Assembly (NCBI GenBank): GCA_029167045.1
Contig: JARFPK010000001.1
Span: forward strand, 43,350 to 107,349
Reading direction: 5' to 3'
Source: Candidatus Methanocrinis natronophilus
GTDB lineage: Archaea; Halobacteriota; Methanosarcinia; Methanotrichales; Methanotrichaceae
Length of the DNA: 64,000 nucleotides
Shown here: piece after piece, positions 32,062-42,500 of the stretch
Position numbering within the stretch: position 1 is the first letter of the stretch
Layout of the letters: each line of letters opens with the position of its first letter
Notes under the pieces: model-generated
What the model was told of the DNA's origin: nothing
The model's database searches: none
What the model saw: only the letters and a program-made list of their open reading frames with translations
Made by a program: the position numbers and the translations under genes

Positions 32062-33240
32062 ATGTTCAAAGAGCTCGCCGGAGCCGCCGAGGCCAAAAGG
32101 GCCCTCTTGGAGAGGTCCGGACCCGTTACGAGGTCGGAGGTGGTCCATCTCGCCGCCGCCCGAGGGAGGGTACTCTGCGAGGATATAGCATCCCCGGTGA
32201 ACCACCCCGCCTTCGAGAGGGCGGCTATGGACGGCTACGCCGTCAGGGCGGCTGATACGAGGGGGGCAACCCCCCTCTCCCCCGTCCTCCTCAAGATAGA
32301 CGGGGCGGCGGGAGGGGGCAGGTGCGTCCCCGTCCGGACGGGGATGGCGGCGCCTCCGGGGGCCGACGCCGTCCTCATGAAGGAGGACGCCGTTGTCAGG
32401 GGAAAGGAGGTGGAGGCGACGGCGGAGCTCCACCCTTACAAGAACCTGGCAGCCGTAGGTGAGGACGTCGCCCTCGGCGAGATTATATTAAGAGAGGGGC
32501 ACCGCCTCCGGCCCCCCGACATCGCCCTTCTGGCTTCCCTGGGGCTATCGACGGCCCGGGTCTTCGAGAGGCCGAAGGTCGCCGTCATCCCCACAGGAAG
32601 CGAGCTTCTTCCCCCCTTTAGAGAGAGGGATCTAAAGCCCGGGGAGGCCCGGGAGACGAACAGCCTGATGATCGGGATGTACGCCGAGGTCTGGGGAGGG
32701 TCGCCCCGGAAGACTTCAATCGTCGTGGACGACCCCGACCTCATCCGGGAGGCGATCGCCGAGAACCTCGACGCCGACCTTATCCTGATATCCGGGGGGA
32801 CCTCCGTAGGGGACCGGGACTACGCCCCCCCGGTCCTCGAGGAGATGGGCGAGCTCATCGTCCACGGCGTCCGGATCACCCCCGGAAAGCCGACGGCCAT
32901 CGGTATGATCGCCGGAAAGCCGGTGATCTCTCTTCCCGGATACCCCGTCGCCGCCCTCGCCGCCCTCTACGTCTTCGCCCGGCCCCTCATCACCATGATG
33001 GCTCACAGGACCGACCTTCCGAGGGTCGTCCCGGCAAAGCTCGCCGGGAAGATCGTCTCGCGACCCGGATACCTCACCTTCGCCCGGGTGAGCCTGAAGG
33101 GCGGCGTCGCGACGCCGATTATGACCTCCGGAGCCGGGATCTTGAGCTCCGTCGCCCGGGCTGACGGGTTCGTCCTGGTGGCCGAGGAGGTGGAGGGAAG
33201 GGAGAAGGGGGAGGTGGTGGAGGTGAGCCTTATCGAGTGA
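32062..33240 (+). CDS. moeA: Molybdopterin molybdenumtransferase
   Basis: 392 residues. The MoeA domains are in order: PAFERAAMDGYAVRAADT (N-terminal substrate loop), RTGMAAPPGADAVLMKED, KVAVIPTGSEL, and the MoCF core ISGGTSVGDRDY with ITPGKPTAIG and SLPGYPVAALAALY. MoeA inserts molybdate or tungstate into adenylylated molybdopterin; methanogens need this for formylmethanofuran dehydrogenase. Like other archaeal versions it is about 400 residues. No other moa/moe genes are in the window. Confidence 0.93.
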   Translation: MFKELAGAAEAKRALLERSGPVTRSEVVHLAAARGRVLCEDIASPVNHPAFERAAMDGYAVRAADTRGATPLSPVLLKIDGAAGGGRCVPVRTGMAAPPGADAVLMKEDAVVRGKEVEATAELHPYKNLAAVGEDVALGEIILREGHRLRPPDIALLASLGLSTARVFERPKVAVIPTGSELLPPFRERDLKPGEARETNSLMIGMYAEVWGGSPRKTSIVVDDPDLIREAIAENLDADLILISGGTSVGDRDYAPPVLEEMGELIVHGVRITPGKPTAIGMIAGKPVISLPGYPVAALAALYVFARPLITMMAHRTDLPRVVPAKLAGKIVSRPGYLTFARVSLKGGVATPIMTSGAGILSSVARADGFVLVAEEVEGREKGEVVEVSLIE

Positions 33241-33312
33241 TCTTTTGGGTACATAAGCGATCTCATCTGCCCATCGCCAACGGCCCTTCGGCAATCTGCC
33301 TTAATCGCCGAT

Positions 33313-33329
33313 CAAGTAAAATTTACTTG
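33313..33329 (+). promoter_or_regulatory. 17-bp perfect palindrome (operator-like) before the CobT-like gene
   Basis: CAAGTAAA-A-TTTACTTG is an exact inverted repeat with a 1-nt centre, 23 bp upstream of the TATA box of the gene at 33383. It is AT-rich, so it is a poor terminator for moeA and more like a dimeric regulator's binding site. Confidence 0.6.
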
Positions 33330-33351
33330 CTTAAACTCCTTTAGCGTTGAT

Positions 33352-33360
33352 TTTTTATAC
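33352..33360 (+). promoter_or_regulatory. TATA box of the CobT-like gene (leaderless promoter)
   Basis: TTTTTATAC is centred 27 nt upstream of the ATG at 33383 with no ribosome site between, so the transcript probably starts at the ATG itself. Confidence 0.65.
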
Positions 33361-33382
33361 CTCGCAAGGCAACAGATGGATC

Positions 33383-34423
33383 ATGCGAGACTGGATATAC
33401 CCTCACTTTGATTATCAGCCCAAGCGGCCCCTCTTCCTCTGCGTCCTCTCCAACACCGACACCGGCAAGATCCCCGGAGTGAGCGCCGCCGGCGCCTCCC
33501 CCGACCTCACCGACTACACCCCCAGCGCCGACGCCGAGCTCATCGAGCTCCACAAGATAGTGACGATCCCGGCGATCCCCGAGTCCCCGGAGGGGGCGAC
33601 GACCCCGGCGGTGGTGACGAAGGCCGCCCTCAGCCTATCGGAGATACCGGCCCTCTTTGTGACGAGCGGCCTGCGGAGGAAGCCCGCCATCCCTTACGTC
33701 GACATCAACGGCTCACCCGGAAGGGACATCAGGTCTGCTACGGCCGTCCCCGACGCCGCCGAGATCATGGAGCGGTCCGCCTTATTGGGAAAGAAGCTGG
33801 CCAATTTCTCCGACTGCATATTCATCGGCGAGTCGATCGCCGGAGGGACGACGACCGCCATGGCGGTGATGCAGGCCCTGGGGTATCCCGGGAAGGTCTC
33901 GAGCAGCCTTCTGAATCACCCCATGGCCAAGAAACAGGAGATCGTCGATGTTGCCCTAGATAGGTGCGCCGCCTCCTTCGGCTCCATGAGGTCCGACCCT
34001 CTCGGGGCCTTGAGGGAGGTGGGAGACCCCATGATCCCCGCCGCCCTGGGGCTTATCAAGGGGCTGGCCGGGACGAAGGTCGTCCTCTCGGGAGGGACCC
34101 AAATGGCCGCCGTCCTCTGCGCCGCCGACGCTCTGGGGATCGACGGCGACGTCTCCATCGCCACCACCAGATACATCGTGGAGGATCGGAACGCCACCTT
34201 CGTCGAGACGGTGGAGGGGCTCGGTAGGAGTTGGTACATGGCAGACCCGGGGCTGGAGCGATCCAAGATACCCGCCCTCAGCTGTTACGCATCCGGATCC
34301 GCCAAAGAGGGGGTCGGGGCCGGGGGCGCCGTCCTGGCGGCGAGCCTCCGGGGGATAACCCAGCAGGAGATCGTCGAGGGATCGGATCGGGTTCTGATGA
34401 CTGTGGAGCTTCCGAAGGGATGA
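33383..34423 (+). CDS. CobT-like nicotinate-nucleotide phosphoribosyltransferase family protein (UPF0284)
   Basis: 346 residues from the ATG at 33383; a longer frame to 33347 is excluded because it would overlap the TATA box. LFLCVLSNTDTGKIPGVSAAG is the family start, and FIGESIAGGTTTAMAVMQALG and VVLSGGTQMAAVLCAADALG are glycine-rich conserved loops. The archaeal UPF0284 family is the divergent relative of CobT, which makes alpha-ribazole phosphate for cobamide lower-ligand attachment; this activity is likely but not shown. A 17-bp palindrome lies upstream, so the gene is probably regulated. Confidence 0.85.
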   Translation: MRDWIYPHFDYQPKRPLFLCVLSNTDTGKIPGVSAAGASPDLTDYTPSADAELIELHKIVTIPAIPESPEGATTPAVVTKAALSLSEIPALFVTSGLRRKPAIPYVDINGSPGRDIRSATAVPDAAEIMERSALLGKKLANFSDCIFIGESIAGGTTTAMAVMQALGYPGKVSSSLLNHPMAKKQEIVDVALDRCAASFGSMRSDPLGALREVGDPMIPAALGLIKGLAGTKVVLSGGTQMAAVLCAADALGIDGDVSIATTRYIVEDRNATFVETVEGLGRSWYMADPGLERSKIPALSCYASGSAKEGVGAGGAVLAASLRGITQQEIVEGSDRVLMTVELPKG

Positions 34424-34610
34424 TAAATACGCCGAATTGAGCCCGCCCTGTTATAGCGTCTTGGGGGATCGGACCTGCCTTCCGATATCGGATGAAGATT
34501 AACTGACCGCAGATCCGGAAGGTAGCGGGGATGAGGTTGATTCCGTTCCTACCCCGTCGGCAAAGCTTTTTATCGATATCCCGCCGAGAGTCCGAGACGG
34601 GGAGAATCTT

Positions 34611-35798
34611 TTGGAGAGAAAACTCAGATCGCTGCTCATCGAGAACGCCTGGATCCTCATCCCAGTCCTGCTTCTACTGATACTGATAACCTACTTTCTC
34701 CTCCCCCTGATGGACGGCATCATCCTCGGCGTCGTCTTCGCCTACGTCGGAAGGCCGATAAAGGAGAGGTTCGGCAAACGAGAGCGGCTCGGATCCGCTG
34801 TCGCCACCGCCGCGATAGTCCTTCCCATCGCCCTCATCCTCGGTCTCGGCGGTGTGGAGGTGGTATCTCAGCTGAACTGGGTCGTGGAGAACCAGGCCGA
34901 GATCATCAAGAGGGCGGGGTCCTTCTTGGCCGAAGTTGAGATGCCCCTTGCCGGGATCGATATACTCCCGGCGATCTACGAGATACCCCCCGCCATATAC
35001 GACGATCTGACGGGGAGCATAAAAACCTTGATCGAGCTCCTCGCGAGGATCCTATCGAGCATCCCTGTCTTCTCCTTCGGCATGTCGATAATCTTGATGG
35101 GCCTAAACCTCATCGCCTCGATATACGTCTGCTACTTCCTCCTGATGGACGGAAAGAAGCTCGCCGCGGGGATCTCCACCATCCTCCCCACCGAGAACCT
35201 CGCCATATATAAGAAGTACGAGGCGAGGATCGACAGCATCCTCTCGGGGATCTTCATCGGAGCCATCTACACCTCCATCCTCAGCGGCGTCCTCGCGGTG
35301 ATGGTCTTCTACGCCTTCGGGATCCCAAACCCCTTCGCCCTGGCGGCCCTGGTCTTCATATCGGGGCTGATCCCGATCCTCTCCTCCTGGCTCGTCATCA
35401 TACCGATATCTGTCTACAGGTACTTCGATATGAGCCCCTTTGATGGGGTCCTCTTCTTGGTCGTCTCCGCGGTATTGATATTCGTCCCATCAGATCTGAT
35501 AATCAGGCCCTATATCGTCTCAAAGAAGTCGACGATACACCCCCTCCTGGTCGTCCTAGCCTTCGTCGGAGGTGTTCTGGTGGCGGGGCTCGGCGGATTC
35601 TTCCTGGCCCCGGCCCTGATGGGGGTCGTCGTTGGAGTATACCAGATCCACAAGGAGGAGAAGATGGCATCTTATGAAGACGAGACGTCGAAGACGGGGG
35701 CCGATCCTTTGGGGATCGGAGGAACGGCCGATCCGCCAGAGACTGTCGGGGGTTCGGATGGGTACGACGATCCGGCACTCAAAGGAGAGAGAGGCTGA
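34611..35798 (+). CDS. AI-2E family transporter (PerM-like membrane protein)
   Basis: 395 residues from TTG at 34611 (GGGGAGAATC just upstream as ribosome site). There are about eight membrane segments, with the family motif VFISGLIPILSSWLVIIPISV and GGVLVAGLGGFFLAPALMGVVVG near the end. A polar, Gly/Asp-rich cytoplasmic tail of about 50 residues follows. The family is widespread and includes AI-2 exporters and Na+/H+ antiporters in bacteria; archaeal roles are not known. It stands 38 nt before the MtaB-like gene and may share its transcript. Confidence 0.88.
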   Translation: MERKLRSLLIENAWILIPVLLLLILITYFLLPLMDGIILGVVFAYVGRPIKERFGKRERLGSAVATAAIVLPIALILGLGGVEVVSQLNWVVENQAEIIKRAGSFLAEVEMPLAGIDILPAIYEIPPAIYDDLTGSIKTLIELLARILSSIPVFSFGMSIILMGLNLIASIYVCYFLLMDGKKLAAGISTILPTENLAIYKKYEARIDSILSGIFIGAIYTSILSGVLAVMVFYAFGIPNPFALAALVFISGLIPILSSWLVIIPISVYRYFDMSPFDGVLFLVVSAVLIFVPSDLIIRPYIVSKKSTIHPLLVVLAFVGGVLVAGLGGFFLAPALMGVVVGVYQIHKEEKMASYEDETSKTGADPLGIGGTADPPETVGGSDGYDDPALKGERG

Positions 35799-35836
35799 TA
35801 GACGCCTTCGGCGCTGGCCCATGGGACAGATCATAG

Positions 35837-37072
35837 ATGAGATTTTATCTGGAGACCTACGGCTGCACCGCTAACCGGGGAAACTCTGAGGCCTTCTCCG
35901 ACGCCCTGATAGAGAAGGGCCACCGCCCGGCGTGCCTTGGAGAGGCGGAGCTGGTGATCGTAAACACCTGCGCCGTCACCGAGAGGACCGAGAGGGATAT
36001 GAAGAAAAGGCTCTGGGAGCTCCAGGGTGACCGGCTCGTCGTCGCAGGCTGCCTCCCATCGGCGATCCCAGGATCGGTCCGGGAAATAAGGTGCCGTGAG
36101 GTGAGGGGGATCCTCGGCCGGGCCGCCGCCGAGGAGATGGGAGAAGGCCTCCTTCCGGAGATGCCGAAGGAACGCCGCCCTCCTGCCGCCGTCCGCCTCA
36201 CCGCCGTCGTCAACATATCGGAGGGGTGCCTGGGCAGGTGCAGCTACTGCATCGTCAGAAGGGCGAGGGGCAGCCTCTACAGCAGGCCGGTGGAGGAGGT
36301 GACATCGGAGGTCGAGAGCCGTCTTAGAAGGGGGGCGGTGGAGGTCCTCCTCGCCTCCCAGGACGCCGCAGCCTACGGCCTAGACCGGGGGTCAGACCTA
36401 CTAAAGCTCCTCGACGCCGTCGCCGGGATAACAGGCGACTTCAGGGTGAGGGTCGGGATGATGAATCCGGACCTTCTGGCGCCGATCATGGAGGATCTCA
36501 TAAGCTCTTATGAAGACCCCAAGGTCTACAAGTTCCTCCACCTTCCAGTCCAGTCCGGCTCGGACCGGGTCCTCGATGAGATGAATCGGGGCTATACCGG
36601 GAGAGATTTTCTGGATATGGCGGCGCGTTTCAGAGAGGCGTTTCCCGAACTCACCCTCTATACAGACGTCATCGCCGGATTTCCAGGAGAGACGGAGGAG
36701 GATTTTGCTGCCACCGAGGATCTCATCCGAAAGGCTGAGCCCGACAAGGTCAACGTAACCATGTACTCCTCACGGCCGGGTACCGATGCCAGTAGCCTTG
36801 GCGATATGCCGTCCCGGTTCAAGAAGGGGCGCTCACGACGGATGACCCGGCTCTGGCAGGAGATCGCCGGACGGAGAAACGGGCGATACCTCGGGGAGAC
36901 GATCGTCGCGCAGGTGACGGAAAGGGGGAGGAGAGGGACGGTGATGGCTAGAGGAGACAACTACAGGAAGATCGCCGTCTCTGAGCCCCTCCTTCTGGGA
37001 AGCGTCCATCGATTCAAGATCGTCAGGACGACCCCCTTCTACCTGATAGGAGAGGCGATAAGTCGCGAATAG
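35837..37072 (+). CDS. tRNA t6A37 methylthiotransferase, MtaB/CDKAL1 type
   Basis: 411 residues. The N-terminal MTTase domain has ETYGCTANRGNSEAF and VNTCAVTERTERDMKK (cluster cysteines at C10, C46 and C80 region), then the radical SAM motif SEGCLGRCSYCIVRRARG with CxxxCxxC. PVQSGSDRVLDEMNRGYT and TDVIAGFPGETEEDF are standard. The TRAM-type RNA-binding end starts near RYLGETIVAQVTERG. The enzyme adds a methylthio group to N6-threonylcarbamoyl-A37 of ANN-decoding tRNAs. It is in line with several other RNA-modifying genes in this window. Confidence 0.93.
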   Translation: MRFYLETYGCTANRGNSEAFSDALIEKGHRPACLGEAELVIVNTCAVTERTERDMKKRLWELQGDRLVVAGCLPSAIPGSVREIRCREVRGILGRAAAEEMGEGLLPEMPKERRPPAAVRLTAVVNISEGCLGRCSYCIVRRARGSLYSRPVEEVTSEVESRLRRGAVEVLLASQDAAAYGLDRGSDLLKLLDAVAGITGDFRVRVGMMNPDLLAPIMEDLISSYEDPKVYKFLHLPVQSGSDRVLDEMNRGYTGRDFLDMAARFREAFPELTLYTDVIAGFPGETEEDFAATEDLIRKAEPDKVNVTMYSSRPGTDASSLGDMPSRFKKGRSRRMTRLWQEIAGRRNGRYLGETIVAQVTERGRRGTVMARGDNYRKIAVSEPLLLGSVHRFKIVRTTPFYLIGEAISRE

Positions 37073-37358
37073 CTGGCCATCCTTTGGAACCATATTGATT
37101 TAGCTGTTTTCGATTTTCGCAATATGCGGCTGCCAATTATCCCGCTTTTTCGAATCTATAACGATTAAAGCGCCACTAACCTTATTAATCATGAAGATTA
37201 CTATTTGGCATGGTCCAGTCGGGCGTTCTCCTGGCCGATATGATGGGAACGCAGGGCAGATTCTAGTTGGAAATCTCCAGATTGGAGCCTTATCTGCCCG
37301 GGGATCTGGGGAGAGAAGAGTGCAAAAATATTCGATCTTCGATTAAGGAGGGTTGAAA

Positions 37359-39353
37359 TTGGCTGAAGCAAAAACTGGAAAGACTAAGGTATTTCAGGAA
37401 GAAACTCGTATCTTTGAGCCGCCGAAAGATCTGGTGGAGAACTCCAACGTGATGAAGTACATGAAGAAGAAGGGGTTCAAGACCGAGAAAGAGCTGCGGG
37501 AGTGGTGTTCCAAGAACTACATCGAGTTCTGGGACGAGATGGCGAAGGAGTACGCCGACTGGTTCAAACCCTACACCAAGGTGATGGACGACTCGGGGAT
37601 GCCCTACTTCAAGTGGTTCACCGGCGGCGAAGTAAACGTCACATACAACTGCGTCGACAGACACGCCAAGGGGGCCAAGAAGGACAAGGTCGCATACATA
37701 TGGGTCCCGGAGCCGACGGACCAGGCGACCCAGAAGATCACCTACGGCGAACTATATAAAGAGATCAACAAGTTCGCCAACGGCCTCAAGAGCCTCGGCC
37801 TGAATAAGGGGGACAGGGCCAGCATATACATGCCGATGATACCCCAGCTCCCCATAGCCGTCCTCGCCTGCGCCAAGATCGGCGTAATCCACAGCGTCGT
37901 CTTCTCAGGCTTCAGCTCCAAGGGCCTCTCGGACAGAGCGGCAGACTGCGGATCCAAAGTCATCATAACGACCGACGGCCTATTCAGGCGTGGAAAGCCG
38001 ATACCCCTGAAGCCGAACGTCGATGAGGCCGTTGAGGGCGCCCCCACCGTAGAGCACGTCATCGTCTTCAAGCGGGCAGGCCTGGACGTGGCCTGGAAGG
38101 AGGGGAGGGACATCTGGTGGGACGACCTCGTCGCTGGCAAGTCCGAAGAGTGCGAGCCGGAGAAGCTCGACCCGGAGCACAGGCTCTACATCCTCTACAC
38201 CTCTGGAACCACCGGAAAGCCGAAGGGGATCGAGCACGCCCAGGGCGGAAACGCCGTCGGGCCGGCCCAGACCCTCCACTGGGTCTTCGACCTGAAGGAG
38301 GACGACATCTGGTGGTGCACCGCCGATATCGGATGGGTCACAGGCCACTCCTATATCGTCTACGGACCCCTAAACCTGGGGGTTACGGGGATCATGTACG
38401 AAGGCTCTCCTGACTTCCCGGACTTCGGGAGATGGTGGAGCATCGTCCAGGAGCACAAGGTGACAAAGTTCTACACCGCCCCCACGGCGATAAGGATGTT
38501 CATGAAGCAGGGCTCCGAGTGGCCTGCCAAGTACGACCTATCGAGCCTGAAGCTCCTCGGGTCCGTCGGCGAGCCGATCAACCCCGAGGCGTGGATGTGG
38601 TACCGCGAGCACATCGGGGGAGGCAAGCTCCAGATCATGGACACCTGGTGGCAGACGGAGACCGGCACCTTCGTCCTATCGCCGCTGCCGATCACGCCTC
38701 TGAAGCCCGGATCGTGCACCTTCCCGCTGCCTGGATTCAACACCACCATCTACGACGAGGAGGGCAACGAGGTGCCCCTGGGAGAGGGCGGGAACGTAGT
38801 CAACGAGACTCCGTGGCCTGCGATGCTCAGGGCTTTCTGGGGCGACACGGAGAGGTACATGAAGGAGTACTGGCAGTTCTACTGGGACACCCCCAAGCGC
38901 GGCACCTACCTCGCCGGCGACAAGGCTACCCGGGACAAGGACGGCTATTACTGGATCCAGGGTCGTATCGACGACGTACTCAGCGTCGCTGGCCACAGGA
39001 TCGCCAACGCCGAAGTGGAGTCTGCCCTAGTCGCCCACCCCAAGATCGCCGAGGCTGCCGTGGTAGGAAAGCCCGACGCGATCAAGGGCGAGTCGATCGT
39101 CGCCTTCGCCGTCTTGAACGTCGGCGTCGAGCAGACCCCCGACCTCGCCAAGGATGCGATCACCTTCGTCAGGAAGACCCTCGGGCCCGTGGCAGCACCC
39201 TCGGAGGTCCACTTCGTCAACGACCTACCGAAGACGAGGTCAGGCAAGATCATGCGCCGTGTCGTCAAGGCGAAGTGCCTGGGCAATCCCACCGGCGACA
39301 TATCCACCCTCCTCAACCCCGAGGCCGTCGACGGCATACCGCTCATCGTATAG
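37359..39353 (+). CDS. acsA: Acetyl-CoA synthetase (AMP-forming), copy 1
   Basis: 664 residues from TTG at 37359, chosen because the twin gene starts identically (TTG-GCT-GAA) after a strong AAGGAGG site. The adenylation motif is [18 protein letters not shown]; the acetate-pocket region has [12 protein letters not shown] and [31 protein letters not shown] and [16 protein letters not shown] mark the hinge, and [12 protein letters not shown] ends with the catalytic lysine. It activates acetate with ATP and CoA to acetyl-CoA, AMP and PPi, the first step of aceticlastic methanogenesis in Methanothrix. A second full copy follows after 600 bp, and a remnant third. Confidence 0.95.
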   Translation: MAEAKTGKTKVFQEETRIFEPPKDLVENSNVMKYMKKKGFKTEKELREWCSKNYIEFWDEMAKEYADWFKPYTKVMDDSGMPYFKWFTGGEVNVTYNCVDRHAKGAKKDKVAYIWVPEPTDQATQKITYGELYKEINKFANGLKSLGLNKGDRASIYMPMIPQLPIAVLACAKIGVIHSVVFSGFSSKGLSDRAADCGSKVIITTDGLFRRGKPIPLKPNVDEAVEGAPTVEHVIVFKRAGLDVAWKEGRDIWWDDLVAGKSEECEPEKLDPEHRLYILYTSGTTGKPKGIEHAQGGNAVGPAQTLHWVFDLKEDDIWWCTADIGWVTGHSYIVYGPLNLGVTGIMYEGSPDFPDFGRWWSIVQEHKVTKFYTAPTAIRMFMKQGSEWPAKYDLSSLKLLGSVGEPINPEAWMWYREHIGGGKLQIMDTWWQTETGTFVLSPLPITPLKPGSCTFPLPGFNTTIYDEEGNEVPLGEGGNVVNETPWPAMLRAFWGDTERYMKEYWQFYWDTPKRGTYLAGDKATRDKDGYYWIQGRIDDVLSVAGHRIANAEVESALVAHPKIAEAAVVGKPDAIKGESIVAFAVLNVGVEQTPDLAKDAITFVRKTLGPVAAPSEVHFVNDLPKTRSGKIMRRVVKAKCLGNPTGDISTLLNPEAVDGIPLIV

Positions 39354-39956
39354 ATGGGCGACCCCACCTTTTTTTGATTTTTTTCCCACCCGATCCATTC
39401 GAAGGGTGGCCTGGCAGCAGATCGGCGTCCTTCACACGCCCCCTTCTGACACACGATACTTCTTCCCATCTCAAAGAGTACGCCAAATTGAAAAGGCGAC
39501 AATATAGAATTATAGTATTTATATTAATTACTCGTATAATACCCCTGACGCCTTTTAATATATGACGGTGGAGTATTCAATCCGGCCTGGGATGATCCGT
39601 TCCTCAATTATGACAGGTTTTCAGATCCGGGATGGACTTCCATCCACCCGATATACGCAAATCAACATTTGGAATTAAACTGTGTAGCTATCCTTAATAA
39701 TTGAGCCAAAAACATCATGATAAATCATTATAATATTTGTTCTCGATAGATTTATAAACAAAGGAAGTACACGATAGCCAGGTGCTTCCGACGCATCTCC
39801 ACGGTCCTGAGGGGATAAGTTGACAGAGTCGGGCGGCAGGCCCGCTCGGCGATCCAAGAAGAGATCATCTAAATGCTGATTCGACTACGAAATGGATCGC
39901 GGAATCGGTGGGGAGGCGGGAACATCTCAATTTGAGGGTTAAAAGGAGGTTTTTAA
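39354..39956. other. Long intergenic leader region between the two acs genes
   Basis: About 600 bp with no gene. A possible TATA (AGATTTATAAAC at about 39747-39758) would give a leader of about 180 nt for acs copy 2. The leader ends with AAAGGAGGT 8 nt before the TTG start. The front part (39360-39400) is T-rich, possibly a terminator for copy 1. No riboswitch could be recognised. Confidence 0.5.
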
Positions 39957-41945
39957 TTGGCTGAAGGAAAGACTGGAACTACCAAGGTTCTGATGGAAGA
40001 GACGAGGATTTTTGAGCCGCCAAAGGACCTGGCAGAGAACTGCAACGTCTGGCAGTGGGCGAAGAAGAAGGGCTTCAAGAGCGAGAAGGAGATGCGGGCC
40101 TGGTGCGGGGAGCACTACGTCGAGTTCTGGGACGAGATGGCCAAGACCTACGCCGACTGGTTCAAGCCCTACGACAAGGTGATGGACGACTCGGGGAAGC
40201 CTTACTTCAAGTGGTTCACCGGAGGAAAGATCAACGTCTTCTACAACGCCGTCGAGAGGCACATCAAGGCAGGAAAGGGCGACAGGGTGGCATACCACTT
40301 CATCCCCGAGCCGACAGACCAGGCCGAGAAGGCCTACACCTACCAGGAGATCTACGAGACCGTCAACAAGCTGGCCAACGGCCTCAAGAGCCTCGGCGTC
40401 GTCAAGGGCGACAGGATATCCATCTACATGCCGATGGTCCCCGAGACCGTCATGGCGATGCTCGCCTGCGCCAAGATCGGCGCGATCCACAGCCTGGTAT
40501 TCTCCGGGTTCAGCTCCAAGGGCTTCGGCGACAGGGTCGACGACTGCCAGGCTAAGGTAGTCTTCACCGCCGACGGGTTCTACAGGCGCGGCAAGCCCAT
40601 GCCCCTCAAGCCCCAGGCCGACGAGGCTATCAAGGGGATAAAGAGCGTCCAGAACGTCGTCGTCCTGAAGAGGACCGGCCTTGACACCCCCTGGACCGAA
40701 GGAAAGGACATCTGGTACCACGAGCTCGTAGCCAGCCAGTCCGCCGACTGCAAGACCGAGGAGCTGGACGCTGAGGACAGGCTCTTCATCCTCTACACCT
40801 CCGGTACCACCGGAAAGCCGAAGGGGATCGAACACGCCCACGGCGGATACTGCGTCTCTCCACCCCAGACCCTCCACTGGGTCTTCGACCTCAAAGAGAG
40901 CGACACCTGGTGGTGCACCGCCGATGTCGGCTGGATCACCGGCCACTCTTACGTCGCCTACGGACCTTTAATGCTGGGCGTCACCAGCATAATGTACGAG
41001 GGATCTCCCGACTTCCCCGACTTCGGCCGCTGGTACAAGATCATTCAGGACCACAAGGTAACCGTCTTCTACACCGCCCCCACCGCCGTCAGAATGCTCA
41101 TGAAGCAGGGCGCTGAGTGGCCAGAGAAGTACGACCTCTCCAGCATAAGGCTGCTGGGATCCGTCGGTGAGCCCCTCAACCCCGAGGCGTACATCTGGTA
41201 TCGGAAGAACTTCGCCTACGACAAGGCCCCCATCATGGACACCTGGTGGCAGACCGAGACCGGCTGCTTCGTCATATCCGCTCTGCCGATGACACCCTGC
41301 AAGCCCGGCTCCGTGGCATATCCCCTCCCCGGCTTCAACACCACCATCTACGACGAAGACGGAAACGAGGTCCCCCTGGGAGAGGGCGGCAACATCGTCA
41401 ACCCCACCCCCTGGCCCTCGATGCTGAGAGCCTTCTACAAGGACGAGGTCAGGTACAAGAAAGAGTACTGGGAGATGTACTGGAACACCAAGCCCGGAAC
41501 CTACCTCGCCGGCGACAAGGCGACGAGGGACAAGGACGGCTACTGGTTCGTTCAGGGCAGAATCGACGACGTCCTCAGCGTCGCTGGTCACAGGATCGCC
41601 AACGCCGAGGTCGAGTCCTCCCTGGTCGCCCACGCAGCGGTATCCGAGGCTGCGGTCATCGGCAAGCCCGATGAGGTGAAGGGCGAGGCGATCGTCGCCT
41701 TCGTCATCCTGAAGAAGGGAGTCGAATCATCCGACGACCTGGCCAAGGAGCTTAAGACCCACGTCAGGACGACGATGGGCCCCCTGGCGATACCCGCCGG
41801 CGTATACTTCGTCGACGACGTCCCCAAGACCAGGTCCGGCAAGATCATGCGCCGGGTCATCAAGGCAAAGGCCCTCGGAAACCCCACCGGCGACACCTCA
41901 GCCCTCGCCAACCCCGAAGCTGTGGACGGCATACCCCTCATCTGA
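39957..41945 (+). CDS. acsA: Acetyl-CoA synthetase (AMP-forming), copy 2
   Basis: 662 residues from TTG at 39957 with an AAAGGAGGT Shine-Dalgarno. All signature parts are present: [74 protein letters not shown] and [12 protein letters not shown] with the catalytic lysine. It is highly similar to copy 1 but differs in the middle adenylation region, so the two may differ in kinetics or control. It is the parent-like copy of the third, deleted copy at 42148, with which it shares an identical 67-bp run. Confidence 0.95.
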   Translation: MAEGKTGTTKVLMEETRIFEPPKDLAENCNVWQWAKKKGFKSEKEMRAWCGEHYVEFWDEMAKTYADWFKPYDKVMDDSGKPYFKWFTGGKINVFYNAVERHIKAGKGDRVAYHFIPEPTDQAEKAYTYQEIYETVNKLANGLKSLGVVKGDRISIYMPMVPETVMAMLACAKIGAIHSLVFSGFSSKGFGDRVDDCQAKVVFTADGFYRRGKPMPLKPQADEAIKGIKSVQNVVVLKRTGLDTPWTEGKDIWYHELVASQSADCKTEELDAEDRLFILYTSGTTGKPKGIEHAHGGYCVSPPQTLHWVFDLKESDTWWCTADVGWITGHSYVAYGPLMLGVTSIMYEGSPDFPDFGRWYKIIQDHKVTVFYTAPTAVRMLMKQGAEWPEKYDLSSIRLLGSVGEPLNPEAYIWYRKNFAYDKAPIMDTWWQTETGCFVISALPMTPCKPGSVAYPLPGFNTTIYDEDGNEVPLGEGGNIVNPTPWPSMLRAFYKDEVRYKKEYWEMYWNTKPGTYLAGDKATRDKDGYWFVQGRIDDVLSVAGHRIANAEVESSLVAHAAVSEAAVIGKPDEVKGEAIVAFVILKKGVESSDDLAKELKTHVRTTMGPLAIPAGVYFVDDVPKTRSGKIMRRVIKAKALGNPTGDTSALANPEAVDGIPLI

Positions 41946-42147
41946 GGGGGGGCCGGCCACTTCCCACTTTTTTATTTTGTCTCCTCCCATCCCGGCTCTT
42001 TCAGCTAATAAGATCCCATCGATTCCGCGATCCGCGATTTTTGATGGTTCGTCCGGATAATGGCGGGATAGCCAAAGACCACCTTCGAGCCTCGAGAAGG
42101 GGAGGGTCGATCCTCATCATGATGGTACGAGCCCTACGCTCAGGTCC

Positions 42148-42402
42148 GAGCCGACCGACCAGGCCGAGCGGGCCTATACATACCAGGAGATCTAAGAGAC
42201 CGTCAACAAGCTGGCCAACGGCCTCAAGAGCCTCGGCGTCGTCAAGGGCGACAGGATATCCAACATGCCGATCCTCCCCGAGACGGTCATGGCGATGCTC
42301 ACCTGCGCCAAGATCGGCGCCATCCATAGCCTGGTATTCCCCACCGGCTACACCTCCGCCCTCGCCAACCCCGAGGCCGTGGACTACATCCCTCTGATCT
42401 GA
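42148..42402 (+). pseudogene. Internally deleted third acetyl-CoA synthetase copy
   Basis: 85 codons read in one frame with one stop (TAA at codon 16, where copy 2 has TAC). Codons 1-63 (EPTDQAERAYTYQEI to IGAIHSLVF) correspond to copy 2 around residues 118-182. From the next codon it jumps to [20 protein letters not shown], the last 20 residues and stop. Thus about 1.4 kb of the gene is deleted in frame. Over 82 bp (42181-42262 against 40341-40422) there is a single difference. Upstream of 42148 only degraded sequence is seen. Confidence 0.9.
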
Positions 42403-42500
42403 GGGAGAAAGGCTCCCATCCGCCTGGAGTGGGGACGGCCCCACTCTGGCGCATATTTTTCTGCCCCCGAGATTTCAATGCTATAAGTCAAAAAAGGGTT

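Noticed and set aside
42041..42397. A 119-codon frame over the acs remnant
   Set aside because: A different frame of the remnant; the acs reading frame (42148-42402) explains the bases better.
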